Source of the DNA: an uncultured Flavobacteriales bacterium
GTDB taxonomy: Bacteria > Bacteroidota > Bacteroidia > Flavobacteriales_D > Sanyastnellaceae
Reading direction: 5' to 3'
NCBI GenBank assembly: GCA_937967465.1
Contig: CALBSW010000053.1
Coordinates: 1-17,658 of the forward strand
Length of the DNA stretch: 17,658 bases
A program made the translations under genes and the position numbers. Under the pieces are notes generated by a model, which saw only the letters and a program-made list of their open reading frames with translations, searched no databases and was not told the DNA's origin. Below, piece after piece: positions 1-7,485 of the stretch. Every line of letters starts with the position of its first letter. Position 1 is the stretch's first letter.

Positions 1-623
1 CTGTTGTAGTTGGAAGCATCTGGGTTAGTGCAACCGAACACTTCAGCGTCGTCTGTGGTGAAGGTCACGTCATAGTCGCGCCAAGTCTCACCGTTCGGCG
101 TCCAGCCTTGCATGTTCAGCGTACCGGTGGCGGTGCCGTCGGTCGTGATTTGCATGAGAAGGACGAGGTTGCGTGCATCTGCAACGGCACGAACGTCAGT
201 CGGGACCACGAACCATGCGCCATCGACGACTTCCAGGGCGCCGCCATTGTTGAAGGCGTCAAAGTCAATGCCGATGTTCCACATGCTGTTGTTGTTGCTG
301 TTCTCAGCACCCACGGTCACCCAGCTGTCGTAAGCGAGAGACTCGTCGATTCCGATCACGGCTTCGTTCAGATCGATGGTGGTGGCACCGCCGAGTGGAT
401 TCTGGTAGAAAGAACCTGTGGAGGTCACATTCAGCATGTGCTCACCATCAGCGAAGATGGCGTGAAGGCTGTGCTGGTTGGAGGGCAGCTCGGCGTAGAC
501 GCGGTAGGTGTTGCCGGGAGCGGCATCACCGTTGTCCACGGCTTGGACCACGAGCTGAACGTTGCTGGCTGCGGCGGAAAAGCCGAAGAGCACAGCGGCA
601 GTAAGGGCGAACAAGTTCTTCAT
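1..623 (-). CDS. Secreted protein with GCTNPxAxNY repeat, 3' end outside window (partial)
   Basis: An open frame runs from an ATG at 623-621 off the left edge, giving 207 complete codons without a stop. The N-terminus (MKNLFALTAAVLFGF, then SAAAS) is a clear Sec signal peptide, so the protein is exported. The middle (about residues 20-190) is rich in Asn, Thr, Gly and aromatic residues, as in an extracellular beta-sandwich, but I recognise no named domain. The last visible residues, GCTNPDASNYN, match the start of the GCTNPxAxNYxPxAxxDDGSC repeat found in many Bacteroidota surface proteins. More copies and a T9SS sorting domain probably follow outside the window. The gene is divergent from paaZ. 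The reading frame and export signal are solid; the molecular function is unknown. Confidence 0.85.
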   Translation of the reverse strand, partial: MKNLFALTAAVLFGFSAAASNVQLVVQAVDNGDAAPGNTYRVYAELPSNQHSLHAIFADGEHMLNVTSTGSFYQNPLGGATTIDLNEAVIGIDESLAYDSWVTVGAENSNNNSMWNIGIDFDAFNNGGALEVVDGAWFVVPTDVRAVADARNLVLLMQITTDGTATGTLNMQGWTPNGETWRDYDVTFTTDDAEVFGCTNPDASNYN

Positions 624-674
624 GTTCAGTGGTTTAATGATTCAAAGACTAGAGGAGGCAAAAACAAATCTTCT

Positions 675-705
675 CCAAGATAGGCGTTTTTTCGGCCTGA
701 AGAAA
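675..705 (-). promoter_or_regulatory. Candidate promoter for the secreted-protein gene
   Basis: Read on the minus strand, TTTC (705-702) is followed after 19 bases by TATCTTGG (682-675). This is close to the Bacteroidota pattern TTTG-N19-TAnnTTTG, with one mismatch in each box. It would place the transcript start about 45 bases upstream of the ATG at 623. A weaker alternative is TAGTCTTTG nearer the ATG. Confidence 0.35.
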
Positions 706-728
706 GAATTCTGTCGACGAATTGATGA

Positions 729-757
729 TTTGTTCATCTCGGTGGCCCCTTACTTTG
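729..757 (+). promoter_or_regulatory. Candidate promoter for paaZ and the following block
   Basis: TTTG at 729-732 is followed after 17 bases by TTACTTTG at 750-757, one mismatch from the TAnnTTTG -7 box. It ends only 8 bases before the paaZ ATG, so the transcript would be leaderless or nearly so. The match is short and the spacing slightly tight. Confidence 0.3.
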
Positions 758-765
758 TGGGCGAC

Positions 766-2814
766 ATGCGCATTCTCGACCATTACATTGCGGGCCAATG
801 GGTTCCAGCCGGACCTGACCCCTCCCCCCTTCTCGACGCCGTTCATGGTCATGCTGTGGCAGCGGTCGATGCCAGCTCTGCGGACATGGCTGCAGCCTTC
901 CGATATGGCCGCGAGCAGGCAGGACCGGCATTGCGCAAAATGACGTTTCAAAAGCGCGGGCAAATGCTGAAGGCGTTGGCGCTTCATTTGATGTCCAAGA
1001 AAGAGGAATTCTACCGCTGGAGTGCGCACACAGGTGCCACGCGCGCTGACTCTTGGATTGATGTGGAAGGTGGCATTGGAACCCTGTTCGCCTATGCCAG
1101 TCTTCGCAAGCAACTTCCAGACCTCCCCTATCTCGTAGATGGCGACCCCGCCATGCTGTCCAAGGAAGGGACGTTCATCGGGCACCACATCGGCGTCCCC
1201 AAGCGGGGTGTGGCCGTGCACATCAACGCCTACAATTTCCCGATTTGGGGCATGCTGGAGAAGGTCAGCTGCAATTTGCTCGCAGGGGTGCCGGCCATTG
1301 TGAAGCCCGCAACATTGACGTCCTACGTTGCCCACAGCATGGTCAAAGAGATCGTGGATTCAGGGATTCTTCCAGATGGGGCAATACAATTGGTCTGTGG
1401 CAGTGCAAGGGACATTCTGGACCACGTCACGTTTGAAGATGTGGTGACATTCACCGGCTCGGCTGAAACGGGGTTGGCCCTCAAGTCTCATCCGCGCGTG
1501 CTGAGTGAAAATGTGCCGTTCAATCTGGAGGCCGACTCGCTGAACAGCATGGTCCTTGGGCCAGATGCGGCGCCTGGGACACCAGAATTTGATCTCTTCA
1601 TCAAGGAAATGCGGCGCGAGCTGACCATCAAGTGTGGCCAACGGTGTACTGCGGTTCGCCGCGCCATGGTGCCCGAAATGCACCTGGAGGCGGTGGCGGA
1701 TGCCTTGAAGGGACAGCTGGATCGGGTGGCTTTGGGCGACCCTGCGTTGGAGGGTGTGCGCATGGGTGCGTTGGCTGGAATGGAGCAGCGCGCAGAGGTG
1801 GAGCAGGCGGTGTCCCGGCTGCTGTCTGAAGCCGAAGTGTTGTACTCGATGGACTCCCCTGAGTTGATGGGGGCCAGTGCAGAAACTGGCGCTTTCTATG
1901 GTCCCCGATTGTTGACCCATGCCCGACCTCTGGAGGCGGCATTGGTGCACGAAGTCGAGCCCTTCGGTCCGGTGTCTTCCCTCCTGCCTTATCGAGACTT
2001 ATCGGAGGCTATAAGTTGGTCTCACAGGGGTAAGGGCTCTTTGTGCTGTAGTATTGCTACAGGTGATGCGGCCGTTGCGCGTGAGTTCGTGACCGAGGCG
2101 GCGACGCACCATGGGCGGATCTTGGTGTTGGATGCCAAATGCGCCAAAGAGAGCACGGGGCACGGCAGTCCCATGCCGCAATTGGTGCATGGTGGACCCG
2201 GCCGCGCCGGCGGAGGTGAAGAGATGGGCGGACTCCGCGGTCTTGGACACTATTTGCAGCGGACGGCCATCCAAGGTCATCCCGATACCATTACGGAGAT
2301 CACGCAGCGCCATCAGCCTGGTGCGGCGCGGCCTGAATCCGATGTCCACCCCTTCCGCAAGCACTTTGAGGACTTGTCGGTCGGAATGACCTACACGACG
2401 CACCGGCACACGGTCACCGAGGCGGACATCGTCAATTTTGCCAACGTCAGTGGAGATCACTTCTACGCCCATGTGGACGAGACTGCGCTGGACGGCACCA
2501 TTTTCGAAGGACGTGTGGCCCACGGATATTGGGTGCTGTCCAAAGCGGCAGGCATGTTTGTGGAGCCGCACAAGGGGCCTGTTCTGTTGAATTATGGCTT
2601 GGAAACGTGTCGTTTCACGAAGCCGGTGTATCCGGGGATGACCATTGGGGTCCAGTTGACTGTGGAAGAGAAAATTCAACAGGAATTGCGTGGGGACGAT
2701 GATGTCTTGAAGGGCATCGTCAAGTTCAAGGTGGATGTGACCGACGAAACCGGAGAGACTGTGGCCATTGCGACCATTCTGACCATGGTGAAAAACCGAG
2801 ATCAGCCGACATGA
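766..2814 (+). CDS. paaZ: PaaZ: oxepin-CoA hydrolase / semialdehyde dehydrogenase
   Basis: Bifunctional enzyme of aerobic phenylacetate degradation. The C-terminal hydratase opens the oxepin-CoA ring and the N-terminal aldehyde dehydrogenase oxidises the resulting semialdehyde to 3-oxo-5,6-dehydrosuberyl-CoA. The ATG at 766 gives 682 residues, near the usual PaaZ length of about 680. The frame is open further upstream, but that translation does not resemble PaaZ. The dehydrogenase half (about 1-520) has NAYNFPIWGMLEKV, FTGSAETG, the general base Glu255 in NLEADS and nucleophile Cys294 in CGQRCTA. The MaoC-like half (about 535-682) has Asp564 and His569 in GDHFYAHVDE. All key residues are present, so it should be active. 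No paaABCDE, paaG, paaH, paaJ or paaK gene lies in the window. It is first in a co-directional block, and its TGA overlaps the next ATG. Confidence 0.95.
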   Translation: MRILDHYIAGQWVPAGPDPSPLLDAVHGHAVAAVDASSADMAAAFRYGREQAGPALRKMTFQKRGQMLKALALHLMSKKEEFYRWSAHTGATRADSWIDVEGGIGTLFAYASLRKQLPDLPYLVDGDPAMLSKEGTFIGHHIGVPKRGVAVHINAYNFPIWGMLEKVSCNLLAGVPAIVKPATLTSYVAHSMVKEIVDSGILPDGAIQLVCGSARDILDHVTFEDVVTFTGSAETGLALKSHPRVLSENVPFNLEADSLNSMVLGPDAAPGTPEFDLFIKEMRRELTIKCGQRCTAVRRAMVPEMHLEAVADALKGQLDRVALGDPALEGVRMGALAGMEQRAEVEQAVSRLLSEAEVLYSMDSPELMGASAETGAFYGPRLLTHARPLEAALVHEVEPFGPVSSLLPYRDLSEAISWSHRGKGSLCCSIATGDAAVAREFVTEAATHHGRILVLDAKCAKESTGHGSPMPQLVHGGPGRAGGGEEMGGLRGLGHYLQRTAIQGHPDTITEITQRHQPGAARPESDVHPFRKHFEDLSVGMTYTTHRHTVTEADIVNFANVSGDHFYAHVDETALDGTIFEGRVAHGYWVLSKAAGMFVEPHKGPVLLNYGLETCRFTKPVYPGMTIGVQLTVEEKIQQELRGDDDVLKGIVKFKVDVTDETGETVAIATILTMVKNRDQPT

Positions 2815-3953
2815 TGGCGCGCCCCGGCCAATTGGGCGTGCTGCTCTGGGTGCTGGTCGGGTCAGCTTCCGCCGGAAATTCGTGGGGTCAAACGGCTGCC
2901 TTGAATTCAGAGCAGCGTCGCTTGGACGTATTGGCTTTGGACAGCCTGTTGGAGGCTTGGGTGCCAGAATGGGTGGCGGATTTTCAGTGCCTGGATGCGA
3001 GAAGTCGACTGGTGTCCTCTGCCATGGAGCCGGGGGATTGTGACCCGTTGGAATGGGCGCTGAACGTGCAAGCTTGGTTGGCTTGCGCAGAAGACGCGCA
3101 TTTGAGGGTGGCCTTTGAATCTCTCATTGAATCCCGCTCTGGGCATTCCCCTCCATCTTGTGAAAGGCTGTTGGAAGGCTGGGCTGATTTCGGCCCCGGT
3201 CCCGGCATTTCGTCTTCCGGGCAATGCGCTTGGCTCAAGCGGACATGGCCTTGGGTGGGCGCGCTTCGGCCGGACTCCTTGGGGTCTGATGCGCCCGATG
3301 TGGGCGCGGCTGCAGGCAAAGGAGAAGGCATGACTGTGGTGGACCATGGGGCGTTTGTCCGGTGGGTGATTCCGTCGTTTGGAGCGGGGAGCGATGCGGC
3401 CTTTGCGCGGCATTTTCGGCGCAGCCGTCGGCAGATTCGCCGCTCCAAGCGGCCGGTCATGCTGGACCTTCGGGGCAACCTCGGTGGGTACCGGACGCGC
3501 CGGCACGCCGTTCTCGGGGTATTCCTGGATGAAGCAGGATGGCCGGAAGAGAAGGAAGGGCGTTGGACGACCCGGCCGGAATGGGGTGTCGTCCCCCACA
3601 TGCCGTTGGTGGAGACCAAGCGTATTTGCGACAATCCGCTGGCTGTCTTGCTGGATGGTGGGAGTTTCAGTGCTTCCCTGCTGCTTGCCGGTGCCCTGGG
3701 GGAAGCTGGGAGAGCGCGGATTTTTGGGTGCGCTCCCCTGGGCATTCAAGGCGAGAGTTCTGGGTCGCCGGGACGTCACCGCCTTCCCGGTTCGGGAATG
3801 GCTGTCTGGGTTCCCACCTTGCTGACCCGTCAGGAGGGTGTGGGTTTGGCGCCGTTTGATCTCGAAGGGGGCGTGGATTGTGATGCGGGTTCCATGGCTT
3901 GGCGGGAGGCCGTTCAGTGGTTGCTGGCGGGAGACCTCGTTCCCCTGCGGTAA
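2811..3953 (+). CDS. Exported S41 peptidase-like protein, degenerate active site
   Basis: An N-terminal hydrophobic segment (LGVLLWVLVGSASA) predicts export. The C-terminal half carries the S41 (tail-specific/tricorn) core: VMLDLRGNLGG at about 217-226 and AVLLDGGSFSASLLLAGAL at about 278-296, with Ser287 where the nucleophile is expected. In Prc/CtpA enzymes a catalytic Lys lies 25 residues after that Ser. Here that position (312, in PLGIQGE) is Ile, and the Glu after SAS is Leu. The protein therefore either uses another triad, as tricorn-like S41 members do, or is inactive. No PDZ domain is recognisable, and the first 200 residues match nothing I know. The start overlaps the paaZ stop (ATGA), suggesting translational coupling; an ATG at 2814 is an alternative. 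Family placement is good, activity uncertain. Confidence 0.75.
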   Translation: MMARPGQLGVLLWVLVGSASAGNSWGQTAALNSEQRRLDVLALDSLLEAWVPEWVADFQCLDARSRLVSSAMEPGDCDPLEWALNVQAWLACAEDAHLRVAFESLIESRSGHSPPSCERLLEGWADFGPGPGISSSGQCAWLKRTWPWVGALRPDSLGSDAPDVGAAAGKGEGMTVVDHGAFVRWVIPSFGAGSDAAFARHFRRSRRQIRRSKRPVMLDLRGNLGGYRTRRHAVLGVFLDEAGWPEEKEGRWTTRPEWGVVPHMPLVETKRICDNPLAVLLDGGSFSASLLLAGALGEAGRARIFGCAPLGIQGESSGSPGRHRLPGSGMAVWVPTLLTRQEGVGLAPFDLEGGVDCDAGSMAWREAVQWLLAGDLVPLR

Positions 3954-3965
3954 TTTGCGCTCCTG

Positions 3966-4472
3966 ATGCGCCCTGCCACCCCATCCAAACTGTCGTTGCT
4001 CACGTGGAGTGTGGTTGTGGTGCTCGGGGTGGCGCATCCCTCTTTGGCCCAGGACACGCTCCGATTGGATGGAGCTGAGGGCCGGATGCTCGAGGCCTTG
4101 TTGGACCGCTTCAAGCCACTTCCTTCCGTCGAGCGAATCTGGACAGGTGCTTTTGTGGCGGCTTCTGAAAAGTCGGATGCGCTCAAGGGGCGGCTGGATT
4201 CGCTACAGCGTTCCAACATGGAAGAGTCTGCCTTGTTGGTTCAAGTGGGTGCCATTCGCCAAGAAATGCGCACCGTTCGACAGGATCGGAATGCTTTTGT
4301 GTCCGGGTTTCTCTCCCCTGTCAATCAGTTGGCATTGGACAGCATCTTGAATCCTCCGGCTCCATCCATTCAGCATTTCGGGTTTCACGATCGCATGAAA
4401 TGTCTGGTGTGCAAAGATCCACGTGCATTGGATGTGCCGCCCGGCGTCCCCTCTCCCACCCTCAAGCAGTGA
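3966..4472 (+). CDS. Small exported protein with C-terminal CxxC motif, unknown function
   Basis: The 168-residue protein starts with a signal peptide (basic n-region, hydrophobic LLTWSVVVVLGV, then SLAQ as likely cleavage site). The mature part is mostly polar and helical (about 35-125), including the charged stretch VGAIRQEMRTVRQDRN. It is followed by FLSPVNQLALDSIL and then HFGFHDRMKCLVCK, which puts Cys146 and Cys149 next to two histidines. The helical body plus the LSP-type segment faintly recalls CpxP/Spy-like periplasmic proteins. The His/Cys cluster could bind a metal or form a disulfide; both ideas are inference. It lies 12 bases after the S41-like gene and 7 bases before the GH92 gene, so it is very likely in the same transcript. 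Confidence 0.7.
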   Translation: MRPATPSKLSLLTWSVVVVLGVAHPSLAQDTLRLDGAEGRMLEALLDRFKPLPSVERIWTGAFVAASEKSDALKGRLDSLQRSNMEESALLVQVGAIRQEMRTVRQDRNAFVSGFLSPVNQLALDSILNPPAPSIQHFGFHDRMKCLVCKDPRALDVPPGVPSPTLKQ

Positions 4473-4479
4473 TGTGCTC

Positions 4480-7400
4480 ATGAAGTCGCTTTGTCATTCA
4501 ATCCAACGCCACTTGACAATCTCGTTGGTCCTGGCCACAGCCTTGTTGGCGTCTTGCAGTGGCCCAGAGCGCGCATTGCATGAGGAAGTGGATCCGTTCA
4601 TCGGAACTGGAGGCCACGGTCACACTTACCCCGGTGCCACGGTCCCGTTTGGCATGGTGCAAGTCAGCCCGGATACCCGGTTGGAGGGTTGGGACGGTTG
4701 TGGTGGTTTCCACATCACGGATGACGAGGTGTATGGATTCAGTCACACCCACCTGCAAGGCACGGGGGTGAGCGATTATGGGGATGTGCTTCTCATGCCC
4801 ACGGTGGGTCCCATGGATACGGGGTCGGTGTGGCGCGAGCGGTACAGGGATCGGTTCGTCCCGGGCAGTCAGCATGCCCATGCGGGCTATTACCGATGTG
4901 AGCTGGAGCGCAGCGGTGTGGAGGTGGAGTTGACGGCCAGCGAGCGGGTGGGCTTGCATCGATGGACCCTGAAGCAGCAAGACACGCTCCAGTTGGTGGT
5001 CGATCTCGCGCACCGCGATGACCTGATCAATTACGGCATGTATCCCCTGGATGATTCCACCCTTGTGGGGCAACGTGTGTCCGACAATTGGGCCCGCGAG
5101 CAGCATGTCTACTTCGCCATGCGCTTCAACCGCCCGTTTGAATGGCTCGATCAAATGGCGGAGTTGAAGACCGAACGGGATGCCGATGGCAACCTGAAGC
5201 AAGAGTTGACTTATGTCCCAATATTTTCACTGGTTTTCAAGGATGTAAGAGAGGTTCAGGCGCGGGTGTCGTTGAGTTTTGTGGACATTGAGGGAGCCGT
5301 GGCCAATCTCAGTCAAGAGGCGGCTGACCCGAACGGATTTGACGCCGCTCGCGCCAAGGCTGAGTCAACTTGGGATGCGGCATTGGGACGCATTCAGCTG
5401 GATGAAGACGACGCAGACGAACGCACGGTGTTCTATACGGCGCTCTACCACAGCCTCACCGTCCCCAACCTGGCCACGGACGTGGACGGTCGCTATCGCG
5501 GGACCGATTTGCGCATTCACCAAGCTGAGGACGGGACGCCGCGCTACACCGTGTTTTCTCTCTGGGACACGTTTCGGGCCACCCACCCCCTGCTCAATGT
5601 GCTCGAGCCGGAGCGAACCGAGGCGTTCGTGCGGAATTTCATTGGGATGCACGAAGAAGGCGGGCAGCTGCCGATGTGGGAGCTGGCCGGCAACTACACA
5701 GGTTGCATGATCGGTTACCATGCGGTTCCGGTGATTGCGGATGCCTGGGCCAAAGGATTGCGCGGGTTTGATGCGGACAAGGCGTTGGATGCCATGGTGG
5801 CAGCGGCCACGGCCGACGAGTTGGGCAAGCCGGTGTGGGACAGTCTTGGGTACCTGCCATTGCAGCGGGAATCCGAGAGCGTGTCCAAGACGTTGGAATA
5901 TGCCTTTGACGATGCCTGTATTGCCCGCATGGCGCAGGACCTGGGGCGAATGGATGTGGCTGAGCGATTCGGTCGTCGTGCCCAGGGGTGGCAGAACCTC
6001 TACAATCCCGACAATGGCTTCCTGCAGCCACGATACGGTGCGGCATGGCGCGAAGCGTTCGACCCCACAGAGGTCACCTTCGAATACACGGAGGCCAATG
6101 GGTGGCAATACAATTTCTTCGTCCCCCATGACGTGAGCGGTCACATGGCGCTTCTCGGAGGTCCCGAGGCGTACGCGGACATGTTGCAGGACATGTTCCT
6201 CGGAAGCAGTGAGATGACAGGGCGACATCAGAGTGACATCACGGGCCTGATTGGGCAGTATGCCCATGGCAATGAGCCCTCGCACCACATGGCGTATTTG
6301 CCGGCCTTCGCGGGACACCCGGACCGGACGCAGGCTTTGGTCGACAGCATTTGCGATGTGATGTACACCCCTGAGCCGGATGGACTGAGTGGCAATGAGG
6401 ACTGCGGGCAGATGAGCAGTTGGTATGTGTGGAGCGCGCTCGGATTCTACCCTGTAACGCCGGGCTCTGACCGCTACGTGTTGGGAACGCCGCGGTATGA
6501 CGCCGCGACGTGGACCTTGCCCAATGGACGGACATTGGAGTTGAAGACGCATCGGCGAGGTGCCGATGCCAAATTCATCCATGGGCTGTCCATCGATGGC
6601 GAGCCGGTCACCCGGAGTTGGGTCACCCACGACGAATTGATGGCGGGAGGCATTTGGGAGTTGGATGTGCGCAGTGTGCCGGCTCCAGAGGATGGCTTTG
6701 GGCGGGCACCTGGCGACTGGCCCAACGAGAACTGGACCTTGGCCGATGACGTCTTCGTTGCAGCGCCTTATTTGAAGGCGCCTCGGAGTTATTCCGGTGA
6801 CAGCCTGCTGGTCGATGTGGGGTGCATCGATTCCGAGGCGGACGTGTTCTACCGCATTTCGGATGACGGGCTCTCCGGTGAGTTTGCCCCGTTGGAAGGC
6901 CCTTTGCTGGTTCGAGGCACGCAAGTGATCCAGCTCTATGCTGAACGGGACGGCCGCCGAAGCGCCACGGTGTCGGGGCGGATTGCCAGGGTCAATCCGG
7001 ACTATGGTGTGTCCATCCTGAACCCATTCGCCAACCAGTATGCTGCGGGTGGTGAGCGCGCCCTGGTGGATGGCATCCAAGGTGAAGGAGATGATTTTCG
7101 GACGGGCGATTGGCAGGGATACTACGGCCACGATGCCGTGGTGACGGTTGACCTTGGAAGGGTTCACCGCGTGACGGAGATGAATGTGGGGGTATTGCAG
7201 GATGTCAAATCCTGGATTTGGGGGCCGTCCAACGTCGTTTGCCGGACCGCATTGGATTCCTCCGAATTCACACCTTTCGGACAGGCTGAGCCGGGGATGG
7301 ATCCCGAGCGATACGGAGCCCATTCGAGCCGACTGAGCTTCAAGGGGGACCGCAAAGCCCGGTATCTCCAGTTGGAGTTGAACCAATTCAACGGGGGGGT

Positions 7401-7485
7401 CATTCCGGATTGGCACCCGGGACGCGGCAACCCCACTTGGGTCTTTGCGGACGAATTCGGATTTCAAGCAGACCCCATCGAATGA
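4480..7485 (+). CDS. GH92 family alpha-mannosidase lipoprotein
   Basis: Glycoside hydrolases of family 92 are calcium-dependent exo-alpha-mannosidases that release mannose from N-glycans or yeast-type mannan. The ATG at 4480 gives 1001 residues with a lipobox LLASC (Cys26), so the protein should be a membrane-anchored lipoprotein. The catalytic module starts at EVDPFIGTGGHGHTYPGATV and includes LWDTFRATHPL, GNEPSHHMAYL (general acid Glu599) and GNEDCGQMSSWYVW (acidic residues 640-641 at the proposed base site). It ends near residue 760. A small beta domain (about 763-838) like the chitobiase/Fn3-associated modules follows, then a discoidin-like (F5/8 type C) carbohydrate-binding domain at about 841-1001. 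No susC/susD pair, sulfatase or other glycosidase is adjacent. The TGA overlaps the aminotransferase ATG by four bases. Linkage specificity cannot be read from sequence. Confidence 0.93.
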   Translation: MKSLCHSIQRHLTISLVLATALLASCSGPERALHEEVDPFIGTGGHGHTYPGATVPFGMVQVSPDTRLEGWDGCGGFHITDDEVYGFSHTHLQGTGVSDYGDVLLMPTVGPMDTGSVWRERYRDRFVPGSQHAHAGYYRCELERSGVEVELTASERVGLHRWTLKQQDTLQLVVDLAHRDDLINYGMYPLDDSTLVGQRVSDNWAREQHVYFAMRFNRPFEWLDQMAELKTERDADGNLKQELTYVPIFSLVFKDVREVQARVSLSFVDIEGAVANLSQEAADPNGFDAARAKAESTWDAALGRIQLDEDDADERTVFYTALYHSLTVPNLATDVDGRYRGTDLRIHQAEDGTPRYTVFSLWDTFRATHPLLNVLEPERTEAFVRNFIGMHEEGGQLPMWELAGNYTGCMIGYHAVPVIADAWAKGLRGFDADKALDAMVAAATADELGKPVWDSLGYLPLQRESESVSKTLEYAFDDACIARMAQDLGRMDVAERFGRRAQGWQNLYNPDNGFLQPRYGAAWREAFDPTEVTFEYTEANGWQYNFFVPHDVSGHMALLGGPEAYADMLQDMFLGSSEMTGRHQSDITGLIGQYAHGNEPSHHMAYLPAFAGHPDRTQALVDSICDVMYTPEPDGLSGNEDCGQMSSWYVWSALGFYPVTPGSDRYVLGTPRYDAATWTLPNGRTLELKTHRRGADAKFIHGLSIDGEPVTRSWVTHDELMAGGIWELDVRSVPAPEDGFGRAPGDWPNENWTLADDVFVAAPYLKAPRSYSGDSLLVDVGCIDSEADVFYRISDDGLSGEFAPLEGPLLVRGTQVIQLYAERDGRRSATVSGRIARVNPDYGVSILNPFANQYAAGGERALVDGIQGEGDDFRTGDWQGYYGHDAVVTVDLGRVHRVTEMNVGVLQDVKSWIWGPSNVVCRTALDSSEFTPFGQAEPGMDPERYGAHSSRLSFKGDRKARYLQLELNQFNGGVIPDWHPGRGNPTWVFADEFGFQADPIE

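Noticed and set aside
562..765. Upstream extension of the paaZ frame
   Set aside because: The extra 68 codons do not resemble PaaZ, overlap the divergent secreted-protein gene and cover both candidate promoters. The ATG at 766 gives the normal family length.
2907..4037. 376-residue open frame antisense to the S41-like gene
   Set aside because: Its composition (many Arg, Pro and His) is typical of a shadow frame, and it crosses the end of one plus gene into another.
5365..7467. 700-residue open frame antisense to the GH92 gene
   Set aside because: GC-rich codon use leaves long open frames on the opposite strand. The plus frame has a lipobox and full GH92 motifs, while the antisense translation looks like no protein family.
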